64,000 nt of DNA from Gammaproteobacteria bacterium (GCA_026710545.1 JAPOQU010000061.1:20475-84474); one strand, 5' to 3'. Positions 43,821 through 53,373 are shown, numbered from the stretch's first letter. Numbers and translations: made by a program. Notes: generated by a model not told the origin, from the sequence alone.

Positions 43821-45614
43821 TTAATATACCCGCTTTTTCGGGGGGATTGCCTCCACCTCGTCCGTCAGGGTGTTAAGGTGTACCGGCCGGTAATCAAACG
43901 CCACCTTGCCGGATTCGGGTTCCAGCCACGACAGGGTGTGCTTCATCCAGTTTTCATCGTCCCGTTCCGGGTAATCCTCCCGGGCATGGGCGCCCCGGCT
44001 CTCCTTGCGGTTTGCCGCGCAGCGGATGCTCACCTGTGCGCATTGCAGCAGGTTCTCCAGTTCCAGGGTCTCGACCAGGTCGGTATTCCATACCAGGGAG
44101 CGGTCCGTGGTGTTCACCTGTTCGAATGACCGGTAAATAGTATCCATCTTCTCGACGCCTTGCGCCAGTATTTCCCCGCTGCGGAAGACCGCGGCATCGG
44201 TCTGCATGGTGCGCTGCATGTTGTTCCTGATCCCGGCAGTGCGCAAATCGCTATCGGCATGGCGCAGGCGGTCAAACCGTTCCAGCGACTGCTCCGCCGC
44301 CGTAGCGCCCAGCGGTTTGTGGGGAGCACCGGGGCTGATCTCCCGGGCTGCGCACAGGGCCGCGGCGCGGCCGAACACGATGAGATCCAGCAGGCTGTTC
44401 GATCCGAGGCGATTGGCGCCATGCACGGAGACGCAGGCCGCCTCACCGATAGCCATGAGACCGGGAACGATGCTGTCGGGGTTGCCGTCCTTCAAGGTGA
44501 CCATCTGCCCGTGGTAATTGGTCGGGATTCCGCCCATGTTGTAGTGCACCGTTGGCAGCACGGGTATAGGCGCCCTGGTCACGTCCACCCCGGCGAAAAT
44601 GCGGGCCGACTCGGCAATACCGGGCAGGCGTTCGTTGACCACGTCCGGTCCCAGGTGTTCCAGGTGCAGGAAGAGGTGGTCCCGCTCCGGTCCGATCCCG
44701 CGTCCTTCCCTGATTTCGATGGTCATGGAGCGGCTGACAACGTCCCGGGAAGCCAGGTCCTTGGCGTTCGGGGCGTAACGTTCCATGAACCTCTCGCCTT
44801 CCGAGTTGGTCAGGTAGCCGCCTTCACCGCGCACCCCTTCCGTGATCAACACCCCGGCGCCGTAGATGCCGGTGGGGTGGAATTGAATGAATTCCATGTC
44901 CTGCAGGGGCAACCCGGCGCGCAGGATCATGGCGTTGCCGTCGCCGGTGCAGGTATGGGCCGAGGTACAGGAAAAATAGGCGCGACCGTAACCCCCGGTC
45001 GCCAGGACCACGGTATGGGCGCGAAAGCAGTGCAGGTCGCCTTTTTCCAGGTCCCAGGCCAGTACGCCCCGGCACACGCCTTCCTCGTCCATGATCAGGT
45101 CGATGGCGAAATACTCGATGAAGAACTCGGCATCGTGTTTCAGCGATTGCTGGTACAGGGTATGCAGGATGGCGTGCCCGGTACGGTCCGCGGCGGCGCA
45201 GGTACGCTGTGCGGTGCCTTCTCCGAAGTTCGTCGTCATGCCGCCGAAGGGGCGCTGGTAGATCTTGCCGTCGGTGGTGCGCGAGAAGGGGACGCCGTAG
45301 TGTTCCAGTTCAATCACCGCGGTGGCGGCTTCCTTGCACATGTACTCAATGGCATCCTGGTCGCCGAGCCAGTCCGACCCCTTGACGGTGTCGTACATGT
45401 GCCAGCGCCAGTCATCTTCCCCCATGTTGCCCAGCGCCGCGCTCATGCCCCCCTGGGCTGCCACCGTATGGCTGCGGGTGGGGAATACCTTGGTGACGCA
45501 GGCCGTTTTCAGCCCTTTCTCAGCCATGCCGAAAGTGGCGCGCAGCCCGGCGCCGCCGGCGCCCACTACGACTACGTCGTATTCATGCTGGATAAGTGGG
45601 TAGGCGGCGCTCAT
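43821..45614 (-). CDS. sdhA: succinate dehydrogenase flavoprotein subunit
   Basis: A 597-residue FAD enzyme oxidising succinate to fumarate. It has the dinucleotide site [23 protein letters not shown]-linking His in [11 protein letters not shown], active-site regions [20 protein letters not shown] and [12 protein letters not shown], and Arg region [20 protein letters not shown]. The ATG at 45614 follows the sdhD stop by 3 bases (an adjacent TTG is also possible). Confidence 0.97.
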   Translation of the reverse strand: MSAAYPLIQHEYDVVVVGAGGAGLRATFGMAEKGLKTACVTKVFPTRSHTVAAQGGMSAALGNMGEDDWRWHMYDTVKGSDWLGDQDAIEYMCKEAATAVIELEHYGVPFSRTTDGKIYQRPFGGMTTNFGEGTAQRTCAAADRTGHAILHTLYQQSLKHDAEFFIEYFAIDLIMDEEGVCRGVLAWDLEKGDLHCFRAHTVVLATGGYGRAYFSCTSAHTCTGDGNAMILRAGLPLQDMEFIQFHPTGIYGAGVLITEGVRGEGGYLTNSEGERFMERYAPNAKDLASRDVVSRSMTIEIREGRGIGPERDHLFLHLEHLGPDVVNERLPGIAESARIFAGVDVTRAPIPVLPTVHYNMGGIPTNYHGQMVTLKDGNPDSIVPGLMAIGEAACVSVHGANRLGSNSLLDLIVFGRAAALCAAREISPGAPHKPLGATAAEQSLERFDRLRHADSDLRTAGIRNNMQRTMQTDAAVFRSGEILAQGVEKMDTIYRSFEQVNTTDRSLVWNTDLVETLELENLLQCAQVSIRCAANRKESRGAHAREDYPERDDENWMKHTLSWLEPESGKVAFDYRPVHLNTLTDEVEAIPPKKRVY

Positions 45615-45617
45615 CAA

Positions 45618-45989
45618 TTACAGGCCGAGGCAGACCAGCATGACGGCAAGGATGGAAGCGAATGCGCACAACGCGGCCAGGAACCTGACCAGGATGATGG
45701 CCGCCGTCTTCTGCTTCCCGTCGGCAAGGTAGTCTTCGATGACTTCCGTCATGCCGGACTGGGAATGGTAGAACAGAACCGGGATCAGCAGGATGAACAG
45801 GATGGCGGTAGAGGGAGTCGCAAGCCAATCACGAACGACCTCGTATTCCAGTGAGTCCAGCGTGGACAGATCGTAAATAAACCACAACACAAGAGGCAAG
45901 AGGGCCGCGGCGGAAAGCCGCAGGTACCACCAGCTACGGATACTTTCAGCGGCGCTTCCCGGCTGCGCAAACAGGAGTTGCCTGATCAC
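45618..45989 (-). CDS. sdhD: succinate dehydrogenase membrane anchor, SdhD
   Basis: A 123-residue protein with three spans, FYHSQSGMTEVIEDY (the quinone/haem side with conserved H-x-x-x-G-M) and a short soluble N-terminus. The GTG at 45989 overlaps the sdhC stop (GTGA). A longer frame reading back into sdhC is rejected. Confidence 0.92.
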   Translation of the reverse strand: MIRQLLFAQPGSAAESIRSWWYLRLSAAALLPLVLWFIYDLSTLDSLEYEVVRDWLATPSTAILFILLIPVLFYHSQSGMTEVIEDYLADGKQKTAAIILVRFLAALCAFASILAVMLVCLGL

Positions 45990-46366
45990 GCCATGCCCCC
46001 TGCACAGACGGTAATGACCGTGAGTAAGATCGCGGCAATCACCACCGCGTAACCGCTGCGGTATGTCGTCGAGATCTCCAGTCCGACTCCCAAATCCCAC
46101 AACAGGTGGCGCACACCGTTGCAGAGATGGAAATAAAGCGTGAATACGAACCCGATAATAAAGGCCTGTCCGTACCAGGCAGAAAGGTGCCGGCTGACCA
46201 GGGCGTAGGTCTCCTCACCCGCTGCGATTGACACCAGCCAGCAGCTTAACAGGATCGCACCGGCGCTCAGAATGACACCGGTAATGCGATGCAGGATGGA
46301 AAGCACCGAGGTCAGCTGCGGCCTGTACTGCATGAATGGCGACAGCGGCGTATGCGAGTTTGTCAT
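45986..46366 (-). CDS. sdhC: succinate dehydrogenase cytochrome b556 subunit, SdhC
   Basis: A 126-residue three-span anchor with the family motifs RPQLTSVLSILHRITGVIL (quinone-site Ser/Arg) and HLCNGVRHLLWD (haem His). ATG at 46366 (MTNSHTPLSPFMQYRP). First gene of the sdhCDAB-sdhE-ygfZ operon; a 98-bp palindromic element lies 70 bases upstream. Confidence 0.95.
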   Translation of the reverse strand: MTNSHTPLSPFMQYRPQLTSVLSILHRITGVILSAGAILLSCWLVSIAAGEETYALVSRHLSAWYGQAFIIGFVFTLYFHLCNGVRHLLWDLGVGLEISTTYRSGYAVVIAAILLTVITVCAGGMA

Positions 46367-46436
46367 TCGGTTCCCGGTCGAAAAAGAGCGTATTATACCG
46401 AAACCATACCATTCCCGCACAAGCCTGTCCCTGCGG

Positions 46437-46534
46437 GCGGGCCGGGAAGCGGTCGCCCGCGGCGTTACGCCGCTTGGCAAGGACGCGCCAATCCCGGCGC
46501 GGCGTGCCTTGCGCTCAACCGCTTCCCGACCCGC
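46437..46534. repeat. 98-bp GC-rich palindromic element upstream of sdhC
   Basis: Outer arms GCGGGCCGGGAAGCGGT and ACCGCTTCCCGACCCGC pair over 17 positions with one mismatch. Inside are two smaller hairpins (GGCG-TTA-CGCC and a GGCAAGG/CCTTGC stem). The branched fold lies in the 202-bp space between the sdhC start and the nuclease gene stop and may be a non-autonomous mobile repeat. Confidence 0.7.
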
Positions 46535-46568
46535 TGAACATGTCAATATTAACTGGAAAGGGTACTAG

Positions 46569-47564
46569 CTACTCCCTGCTTTCGCAGGGACAGGCTTCGC
46601 CGTGGCCGGACAGGTCGAACGTGGCAAAAAGGGGCAGGTGATCCGAGTATTTCTCCGCCCCGGTATCAAAATACGTTTTTTCCTCTACAACCAGGGCATC
46701 CAGGGCCTGGTTGTAGATGATGTGGTCGATGGCGTAGGGAAATTTCGGGTTGTAGGGCTGTGGGTGCGCCGTGCCGTGCAGCACTTTTTCCAGGTCGGCA
46801 TGAGTTCCGGACATGCCGCCTGATTCCAGTCGCAACCATACCTCGTCGCTCAACTGGTCAAGCTGCCGGTTGAAGTCGCCGGCTATGATGAAATCCTGCT
46901 TCAGGAGGTTACGGGAGTTGATCCAGCCGGACAGCGCATTTACCTGCCCATGGAGGATGGCGCAGTCCGGCCTGGTTTTCATGCCTGTCAGCGCCTGGTA
47001 CGTGCACCTGGATTTCAGGTGCAGGGAAAGCAGGTGCAGGGGAGGGTGTGGGGGGATTGAACCGGCCCTGTCCGGGACGGCATGCTCCAGGATCAGGTAG
47101 ACGCCCCAGCGGCCGGCATCGTGCCCGCCCTGCAACTCACTGACATCCGCTTGCCGCACCGCACGCAACCCCAGCCGCGCGCTGATATCCTTGCGCACGG
47201 CAATGCCGGTACGCTGCATCAGCCTGGGATTGGAAATGTCGTAACATTCGGGGAATTGCCGCGCAGGACGTTCCGAAACATGCACTACATACTCTGAAGC
47301 AGGGAATATCCTGCTCGCGGCGCGCAGGTTTTCCACTTCCTGGAATGCGATCACGTCTGCCCCTGCTTTGTCCAGGTATGTTCTGATGGCTGTATAGTCG
47401 GCAGAGTCCCGCGGCCTGCAGCCTGTTCCGTCAGCAGCAGCGAGGTGTTCGATATTCCAGGCAACCAGGGTAAGGTCCCGGTCGGCGGCGATACCGGAGA
47501 ACGCTGCCAGTGTCAGCCATAGTGCGCTGATTATCCTCGCCGGACAGACCTCAAAAATCGACAC
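46569..47564 (-). CDS. endonuclease/exonuclease/phosphatase family protein, exported
   Basis: About 331 residues from the GTG at 47564, with a likely signal peptide ([18 protein letters not shown]). The EEP fold follows: [17 protein letters not shown], the [10 protein letters not shown] strand, [11 protein letters not shown] and the final [11 protein letters not shown]is. It may be a secreted DNase or phosphodiesterase; the substrate is unknown. The start overlaps the DUF1674 gene end by 14 bases. The last residues (EACPCESRE) come from a dispersed hairpin repeat at 46574-46589. Confidence 0.83.
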   Translation of the reverse strand: MSIFEVCPARIISALWLTLAAFSGIAADRDLTLVAWNIEHLAAADGTGCRPRDSADYTAIRTYLDKAGADVIAFQEVENLRAASRIFPASEYVVHVSERPARQFPECYDISNPRLMQRTGIAVRKDISARLGLRAVRQADVSELQGGHDAGRWGVYLILEHAVPDRAGSIPPHPPLHLLSLHLKSRCTYQALTGMKTRPDCAILHGQVNALSGWINSRNLLKQDFIIAGDFNRQLDQLSDEVWLRLESGGMSGTHADLEKVLHGTAHPQPYNPKFPYAIDHIIYNQALDALVVEEKTYFDTGAEKYSDHLPLFATFDLSGHGEACPCESRE

Positions 47565-47712
47565 AACGGCCTTTTCTTTCCCAGTCGCCGTAACGGGTGG
47601 GCTCAGGTCCCTTGGGACCGCCGAGTTCACCGGTTTCTTTCTGTTTGCTGCTTTCAGCGGGCCGTACGCGTCTGGGCCGGATTTGCTGTTTGGCTGTTTC
47701 TTTTTTTGCCAT
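47551..47712 (-). CDS. DUF1674 / SdhAF4-like succinate dehydrogenase assembly factor
   Basis: A 53-residue protein whose C-terminus [20 protein letters not shown] matches the DUF1674 signature. That family includes eukaryotic SDHAF4, which protects flavinylated SdhA before SdhB joins. The basic N-terminus [18 protein letters not shown] is probably disordered. Its position 1.3 kb upstream of sdhC on the same strand supports a role in complex II assembly. Confidence 0.85.
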   Translation of the reverse strand: MAKKETAKQQIRPRRVRPAESSKQKETGELGGPKGPEPTRYGDWERKGRCVDF

Positions 47713-47849
47713 TGGCCGGGTTAACGAAATCTTCAGCGTCCTGATGGTTTGAAGGTTCCACACTGCTGCTTGTTTTCAGGGTGGGATCAGCTACAGTATG
47801 TAAACGATCAAAACGGAATGCAAGTGCAAGGATTGTGAACCACGACAGA

Positions 47850-48272
47850 ATGGAAGCTCCGCTGGAACTGCCGATCTTCATCCACTACCGGCCCTCGAAG
47901 CGAATCGGCATATTCAATACCCTGGTGCATGCCGGGGCGATTTTCTGCCTGTTTCTGTCCGACATTCCCGCTGCTGCAACGGTGCTTGTCGCAACCGCGG
48001 TCCTGACAAATTACGGATTCTACCTGAAGCGGTTTCTGTTTACGGACGGCGCCTGCTTCAGACTGGACAGACACGACCGGTGGCAGTTGTTGCTGGGCAA
48101 CCATGAAGCCGTGGACCTGAGATTGCTGCCCGGCGCGCTGGTTCACCCGAAAATCATAGCCCTGTGCTTCAAGGAACCGTCCGGCAGGACCCGTTACTGC
48201 GTGCTGACCCATGACAACCTGGACAGGCAGACCCTGAGGCGGTTGCGGGTCAGGCTGCGCTGGCCTCATTAA
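47850..48272 (+). CDS. ygfX: YgfX/CptA-like membrane protein
   Basis: A 140-residue protein with two central spans (about residues 22-58), flanked by IHYRPSKRIG and a soluble C-terminal half (DRHDRWQLLLGNHEAVDLRL ... RRLRVRLRW) as in YgfX. In E. coli ygfX adjoins sdhE (ygfY), with which it was proposed to form a toxin-antitoxin pair. Here it is 5 kb away but still in the sdh region. The family match is moderate. Confidence 0.68.
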   Translation: MEAPLELPIFIHYRPSKRIGIFNTLVHAGAIFCLFLSDIPAAATVLVATAVLTNYGFYLKRFLFTDGACFRLDRHDRWQLLLGNHEAVDLRLLPGALVHPKIIALCFKEPSGRTRYCVLTHDNLDRQTLRRLRVRLRWPH

Positions 48273-48365
48273 ACCGGGCTGGAGTCAAAGAAAAATATAG
48301 AATCAATCGTTCGCATTTCATGGTGTAGAATCCCGGGAGAAGATACCAGTTGGAGGTCAAATACG

Positions 48366-48866
48366 ATGGGGATGCTTGGATTTACGCTGACGTTTGTCGG
48401 GGCGGTACTTTTAATCAACGGTATGGGCGGGCTCAAGCGCATCGATGACCGCTCAATGGCAGTATTCAATCTCATGGTGGGTTCCCTGTTCCTGTTCGCG
48501 GCGCTTTTGAGTCTGGTCCGTGCTGAAACCGCCCAGGACTTTCATGGAGTGGTTGCAATACTGTTGTTCGCTTTCACCTACCTCTATATTGCCGTGAGTC
48601 TCTGGTTTGATCTCGATATGCGCGGCGTGGGGTGGTACTGCTTCTTTGTTGCGCTGACGACTATCCATTATGCCGTACTCAGCTACCAGGGTGATGATTA
48701 TCGTCTGGGTGCGATGTGGTTGATCTGGGGCGGGTTGTGGTACCTGTTTTACCTGTCCTGGGTACCAGGCAAAAACTTGGGCAAGCTGCTGTCCTATGCA
48801 ACCATTGCCACCGGAATCCTTACCGGCTGGATCCCGGGTCTGTTGATGCTTACCGATAACTGGTAA
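48366..48866 (+). CDS. AmiS/UreI family transporter
   Basis: A 166-residue six-span protein with the AmiS/UreI pattern: GMLGFTLTFVGAVLLINGM, LVGSL-like MVGSLFLFAALLSLV, YLYIAVSLWFDLDMRGVGWY and WLIWGGLWYLFYLSW. The family forms acid-gated urea channels (UreI) or short-chain amide channels (AmiS). No urease or amidase gene is nearby, so the substrate is open. Confidence 0.88.
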   Translation: MGMLGFTLTFVGAVLLINGMGGLKRIDDRSMAVFNLMVGSLFLFAALLSLVRAETAQDFHGVVAILLFAFTYLYIAVSLWFDLDMRGVGWYCFFVALTTIHYAVLSYQGDDYRLGAMWLIWGGLWYLFYLSWVPGKNLGKLLSYATIATGILTGWIPGLLMLTDNW

Positions 48867-48900
48867 CTGGATTTCTTCTCCTTCCTGCACGGGCAGGTAT

Positions 48901-49761
48901 CTACCGGGTTCCGGCTTTCGCCGGAACGACGGACTTGCGGGCCGTCCGCCAGGCGATCCAGAGTTTCCTGAGCGGGGTCAGGGAAATGCGGGAGTCCGTG
49001 ATTTGCACGGGATCGGATTGGTATTCCCGGCACAGGGCAACCTGTATTTTGAGCATGACCCGGGAGAACAGGAGATTGCCGGCGTCTTCACCCTGCAATC
49101 CGGCAAGACAGGTTTCCATGTCGGTGTGAAGCCGTTCAAACAGGTCGGCGAAAAACCTCTGCGCGGCTTCGCCGTAATCAGGCTGGATGACTGTCTCGAG
49201 GAAGAGATTGTGGCCGGTCAACAGTTCTGACGGGAGTATGTTAAGGCCGAGCCTGGCGAAGTGCCGGAGGTGGTGCAGCAGTTCAAAGGCGCCGTAACAG
49301 CAACCGGCGTGCGCCAGTACGGCCAGTTTGCCGGGGTCCGTGCAACCGCAGGCCTGTCCCGCCGCCTTCCAGATGGTTCCGGACGCGGCGCTGTGCCGTT
49401 CCAGCCAGTCGCGGTAGGCGCCGGTCTCCGGTGTATCGAGGACCTGCGCCATTGCCGCAACACAGCCCATCAGTTCCGGTTGGGAAAGATAGTTTGCGCT
49501 GTCGACTTGTGACAGTTCCCGGGTGATGGGGTGTCTTGCCTCGCCGGAAAACAGCCTGCCGATCTCCTCAAACCACCAGTACAGCGTAACCCTTGCCGCA
49601 CCGGGGTCCGATGACTCGCACAGGACCTCGCTGAGTTCATGGTAAAACGCAAACAGGGCATGCAGTTTCCGCCTGACTTGCGGGTCGTGGTACAGGGTCG
49701 AGTAATACAGGTTGGAACCGGCGGGGGCGGCTTTATCGCGGCAATATTCCTCCGGTGTCAT
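48901..49761 (-). CDS. squalene/phytoene synthase-like protein lacking the Asp-rich motifs
   Basis: A 286-residue all-helical protein of the trans-isoprenyl diphosphate synthase class: EYCRDKAAPAGSNLYYSTLY at the start, helix FAFYHELSEVLCES where enzymes have DxxxD, and LLHHLRHFARLGLNILPSEL where they have NxxRDxxED. All metal-binding Asp are missing while the LNILPSEL end is conserved. It is thus likely non-catalytic, as is mitochondrial NDUFAF6 of complex I assembly. The final VVPAKAGTR is read from a dispersed repeat. It overlaps gph by 4 bases. Confidence 0.8.
   Translation of the reverse strand: MTPEEYCRDKAAPAGSNLYYSTLYHDPQVRRKLHALFAFYHELSEVLCESSDPGAARVTLYWWFEEIGRLFSGEARHPITRELSQVDSANYLSQPELMGCVAAMAQVLDTPETGAYRDWLERHSAASGTIWKAAGQACGCTDPGKLAVLAHAGCCYGAFELLHHLRHFARLGLNILPSELLTGHNLFLETVIQPDYGEAAQRFFADLFERLHTDMETCLAGLQGEDAGNLLFSRVMLKIQVALCREYQSDPVQITDSRISLTPLRKLWIAWRTARKSVVPAKAGTR
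48908..48927. repeat. GTTCCGGC-TTTC-GCCGGAAC hairpin
   Basis: A perfect 8-bp stem with TTTC loop. It is the common proteobacterial repeat that reads VPAKAGT when translated, and forms the 3' end of the neighbouring gene. Confidence 0.75.
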
Positions 49762-50444
49762 GTACCGTTAACCCGAACCCATGACAGGATTTCTTCCGGG
49801 CTGTCTACCAGTCCGTCGGCCCCCCAGTCGTCCGGGTTGTCTGCCTTGTCGATGTATCCGTAGGCGGCAACCAGGGTTGTCATCCCGGCGCTGGCGCCTG
49901 CCTCGATGTCGCGCCGGGCGTCTCCCACGTACACGGTTTCTCCAGGGTTGCACTGCAGCAGTTCGCAGGCATGGAGCAAGGGTGCGGGATGCGGTTTGCG
50001 CTGTTCCAGGGTGTCCCCGGAGACGATGCAACCGGTACGCGCATCCAGTTGCAGGTCCTGCATGAGCGGATTGGTCAGCCAGGCAGGTTTGTTGGTAACG
50101 ATACCCCAGGAAGCACTGATCTCTTCCAGCCCGGCCAGCACCAGTTCCATCCCCGGGAAAAGGCAACTCTCGCGGGACAGGTTGTCCCGGTAAATTGCCA
50201 GGAATTCTTTGCGCAACCGGTCCAGTTCCGGATCGGCTTCATCCAGTTCGAACGCCAGTTTCACCAGCGCAACGCCACCCAGGGAAACACTGGGGCGGAT
50301 TGTCTCAAACGCCAGCGGCTGCCTGCCGTGGTTGACCAGGGTCCGGTTCAGGGCATTGGCCATGTCGGGGGCGGTATCGACAAGGGTGCCGTCCAGGTCA
50401 AACAGCACACAACTGATGCCGTTATCAGGTTGAGCAGTTGTCAT
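49758..50444 (-). CDS. gph: HAD phosphatase, phosphoglycolate phosphatase / MupP type
   Basis: A 228-residue HAD-IA phosphatase with motif I VLFDLDGTLVDT, motif II GIVTNKP, motif III Lys near EQRKPHPAPLL and motif IV VGDARRDIEAG. Beside ubiG in many gammaproteobacteria, where the same gene is called gph or mupP (N-acetylmuramate 6-phosphate phosphatase). The two activities cannot be separated by eye. Confidence 0.9.
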   Translation of the reverse strand: MTTAQPDNGISCVLFDLDGTLVDTAPDMANALNRTLVNHGRQPLAFETIRPSVSLGGVALVKLAFELDEADPELDRLRKEFLAIYRDNLSRESCLFPGMELVLAGLEEISASWGIVTNKPAWLTNPLMQDLQLDARTGCIVSGDTLEQRKPHPAPLLHACELLQCNPGETVYVGDARRDIEAGASAGMTTLVAAYGYIDKADNPDDWGADGLVDSPEEILSWVRVNGT

Positions 50445-50473
50445 TGAGGTTTCAGTTGTCCAGGCTGTAAGGA

Positions 50474-51184
50474 TTAGGAGTCGAGTCGCGCATGGACCAG
50501 GTAATTTACACCGGGATCGTTGGTCAGGGCGCAGTACCTGAGGCCCGGGAGGTACAGCATTCCCCTGATATCCATTACGTTGAAGTGCGCCGTACGCAGC
50601 CAGCGGTCCAGTTCTGAGGGACGGATGAAGGCGCCGTAGTCATGGGTTCCTTCAGGCAGCAGGCCGAATACCCTTTCAGCGCCGATAATGGTGCTGAGAT
50701 AGGACTTGAGGTTGCGGTTGATTGTGGACAGGATTAAATCGCCCCCGGGTCTCAACAACCGGGCGCAGGTTTGCAGCAATGCTCCGGGGTCCGGTACGTG
50801 TTCGAGCAGTTCCATGCAGGTGAGCACATCAAAACAGTCCGGGTTTTCTGAGGCGAAATCTTCAAGTTTCCCGGCGATATAGTCTATTTCCAGGCTGTTT
50901 TCCCGTGCATGCTGCCTGGCGACCCGGACCACGTCATCGCTGGCGTCCAGACCCTGAACCCGTGCGCCCCCGCGCGCCAGGGCCTCGGTCAGAACACCGC
51001 CTCCGCAGCCGACGTCAAGTACGCGCCTGCCCTTGAGCGCCACTTTGCCGGTGATGTAGTTCAGCCTGGCCGGGTTAATATCGTGCAAGGTCCTGAGCGG
51101 ACCGTTGCTGTCCCACCAGTCATTGGCCAGTCGGTTGAACTTGTCAACCTCGTCCTGGTTGATGTTTTCCTGGTGGTTGATCAT
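50474..51184 (-). CDS. ubiG: ubiquinone biosynthesis O-methyltransferase UbiG
   Basis: A 236-residue SAM-dependent enzyme catalysing both O-methylations of ubiquinone synthesis. Signatures: FNRLANDWWDSNGPLRTLHD, the SAM site VLDVGCGGGVLTEALARGG, and FDVLTCMELLEHVPDPGALL. Upstream of gph, 29 bases apart, divergent from the cfa-like gene. Confidence 0.95.
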   Translation of the reverse strand: MINHQENINQDEVDKFNRLANDWWDSNGPLRTLHDINPARLNYITGKVALKGRRVLDVGCGGGVLTEALARGGARVQGLDASDDVVRVARQHARENSLEIDYIAGKLEDFASENPDCFDVLTCMELLEHVPDPGALLQTCARLLRPGGDLILSTINRNLKSYLSTIIGAERVFGLLPEGTHDYGAFIRPSELDRWLRTAHFNVMDIRGMLYLPGLRYCALTNDPGVNYLVHARLDS

Positions 51185-51279
51185 GGCTATAAGATAATTA
51201 ATAATCCCGTTTTAGATTACTTTGCGCGTTTACCGAATAAGTGCTAATTTACTACAGAGCAACTGAGGTGTGATGAACT

Positions 51280-52512
51280 ATGGCGTCTATTCTAGATGAT
51301 CGTGCCGACAGGCCACAAGAAGTTATGGAAACTGTGCAGATGGAAGCAGGGAATGAAATAATGCCGTTGCAACGTAATGAAGCCCGTTTGCTGGAGATTA
51401 TCTCCAGGGGTTTCCGGGGGGGCGCGGTCAGTTTTGACGTGATCCTTCAGGACGGGAGTGAACACCGGATCGGTACCGGCTCCCCGGGTTTCAAACTACG
51501 TATGACCCACCCCAGAGGTCTGCGGGCCATTGCGTCTTTTGATGAAGGAGTAATCGCCAATGCCTATATAGACGGCTGGTACGAGGTCGAGGGCGATATC
51601 ATTGAAATGTTCGACTTGCGCGACAAAGTGCAGGACCGGCACCTGTTCAGGTGGCTATGGCGCTTCATCGCGCCGGTGCTGCTGGGGCAGGTCAGGGTCA
51701 ACAAGTCCGCCATCAGCCGCCATTACGAGCGCGACCATTCATTTTACCTTTCGTTTCTTGACGAGGAATTCCGCTGTTACACCCAAGGTATTTTCGAGTC
51801 GGATGACGAACCCCTCTCGGTTGCGATACGCCGGAAAATGGACTTTATCCTGGAACGCTGCAAGATGAAGCCCGGCGACGAAGTGCTGGATGTCGGCGTA
51901 GGCTGGGGTTCGTTTGCGGAGCACGCGGCGCGCAAAGGTATCAAGGTAACCGGTCTTACCATCGCCAGGCAGTCGCTCAGCTTCATGCAGCAGTTGACCA
52001 CCGAGAAGGACCTGCCGATCACCACCAGCTTGACGGATGTGCTGGAGTACAAACCCCAAAAGCAGTTCGATGCCATTGCCATACTGGGCGTCATGGAGCA
52101 CCTGCCGAACTATGACGAGGTTCTGAAGTGTTTCGACCGGTTGCTCAAACCGGGCGGTCACGTTTTTCTCGATGCGAGCGCCATCCCCCGGAAATACGAA
52201 CTGTCATCTTTTATTACGCAGCACATATACCCGGGCAACCATTCCTTCTTCGTGCTGCACGATTTCCTTAAATCGCTTGCCTCGATGCCGTTTGAGCTGA
52301 AGGGAGTATGGGATGACCGGCACAGTTATTACCTGACGTTTGTCCACTGGGCTAAACGGTTCGATGCCAACCGGGATTTCATCATAGAGCATTTCGGTGG
52401 AGCAGATTACCGGCGCTTCCGGCTCTACCTGTGGGGAGCGGCCAACTGCTTCCTGCGTAACCGCCTGCAGTGCTACCGCCTGGTGTTGCAAAAGACTGCT
52501 GTGCCAGCGTAG
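51280..52512 (+). CDS. cyclopropane-fatty-acyl-phospholipid synthase family methyltransferase
   Basis: A 410-residue protein. The N-terminal lipid-binding part (FDEGVIANAYIDGWYEVEGD) precedes a SAM site VLDVGVGWGSFAEHAARKG. The CFA-type IAILGVMEHLPNYDEVL follows, and then the C-terminal half. It should methylenate or methylate double bonds of membrane phospholipid acyl chains. It is related to, but not identical with, E. coli Cfa in the active-site loop. Confidence 0.87.
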   Translation: MASILDDRADRPQEVMETVQMEAGNEIMPLQRNEARLLEIISRGFRGGAVSFDVILQDGSEHRIGTGSPGFKLRMTHPRGLRAIASFDEGVIANAYIDGWYEVEGDIIEMFDLRDKVQDRHLFRWLWRFIAPVLLGQVRVNKSAISRHYERDHSFYLSFLDEEFRCYTQGIFESDDEPLSVAIRRKMDFILERCKMKPGDEVLDVGVGWGSFAEHAARKGIKVTGLTIARQSLSFMQQLTTEKDLPITTSLTDVLEYKPQKQFDAIAILGVMEHLPNYDEVLKCFDRLLKPGGHVFLDASAIPRKYELSSFITQHIYPGNHSFFVLHDFLKSLASMPFELKGVWDDRHSYYLTFVHWAKRFDANRDFIIEHFGGADYRRFRLYLWGAANCFLRNRLQCYRLVLQKTAVPA

Positions 52513-52529
52513 ATCGCGTGTAAAAGATT

Positions 52530-52673
52530 ATCCGCAGATTACGCAGATTAACGCAGATGACAAATATTAACTCCGTACTCCATGTCCTTAACGGAGTTAA
52601 CTATCAAGTCATTCAATCATAAAATAATTTGTATTACCTGAATTATCTGCGCTAATCTGCATAATCTGCGGAT
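52530..52673. mobile_element. CGCAGAT-repeat pair between cfa-like gene and GST gene
   Basis: A forward repeat (52530-52558) and inverted repeat (52645-52673) with 86 bp between them. The spacer holds its own small inverted repeat (ACTCCGT ... ACGGAGT). It fills the gap between convergent genes. Confidence 0.77.
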
Positions 52674-52683
52674 AAATAATCTG

Positions 52684-53340
52684 TCACAGGTTCTGCAGCA
52701 GGATGCCGCCGCGTTTCCTGAATCGTTCCGTGGCAAGTTCCGTGAACCGGTCGATAATGCTGCCCTGCACCGAAGGCCGTGACAGGATGGCGTCACTCCA
52801 GGCCAGCACCCGCTCGCAACCCGGCGGAACCAGGTTATCAACCGCTTGTTTCAGCAGGTATTCCATGCGGATGAATACAGGCGCATAGGCCGCGTCGATC
52901 AGCGAGAAAGCCGCACCGTTGAAAAATGGTTCGGCCGCCAGGTTCTTTTCCAGAAACTCGAATTTATCCCTCAGTCCCTGCACGGATTGCTCCACGACGT
53001 TTTCGTCATCCGTAATCAGCATCCTGAAAGACAGGTTGGATAATTCCGAGCCGTATTCAATCCAGGCCCGGTTCACTGCTTTCTGCAACGGGTCTTGCGG
53101 ATGCATCGACGGGGGCGTGATTTCATCCAGGTATTCGTTGATGACGGCCGATTCAAACAGGATGTTGCCGTTAATTCTCAGGACGGGCACCTTCCCAAGG
53201 GGCGAGATGTCTAAAAACCACTCAGGTTTGTTCGCAAGGTCGATATTTGTCCGTTTAAACGGAATTTCCTTTTCCAGCAGGGTTATGACCGAGCGTTGTA
53301 CGTACGGACACAGGTCAAAACTGATCAGTTCAATTTCCAT
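52684..53340 (-). CDS. glutathione S-transferase family protein
   Basis: A 218-residue protein with a thioredoxin-like N-terminal domain (LISFDLCPYVQRSVITLLEK, the cis-Pro segment LGKVPVLRING, then FESAVINEYLDE). An all-helical C-terminal domain follows. The CPYV site places it near omega/SspA-like types with catalytic Cys. ATG at 53340 preferred over an upstream TTG. Substrate unknown. Confidence 0.9.
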   Translation of the reverse strand: MEIELISFDLCPYVQRSVITLLEKEIPFKRTNIDLANKPEWFLDISPLGKVPVLRINGNILFESAVINEYLDEITPPSMHPQDPLQKAVNRAWIEYGSELSNLSFRMLITDDENVVEQSVQGLRDKFEFLEKNLAAEPFFNGAAFSLIDAAYAPVFIRMEYLLKQAVDNLVPPGCERVLAWSDAILSRPSVQGSIIDRFTELATERFRKRGGILLQNL

Positions 53341-53373
53341 GTCCCGAACGGCGGTAGCGACCAACCGCGTAAA

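Noticed and set aside
44160..45854. 564-codon plus-strand frame opposite sdhA and sdhD
   Set aside because: A by-product of GC-rich codon use in sdhA; no homology pattern or ribosome-binding site.
46367..46546. 60-residue N-terminal extension of SdhC
   Set aside because: The extra part is translated from the palindromic element; family members start at the MTNSHTP position.
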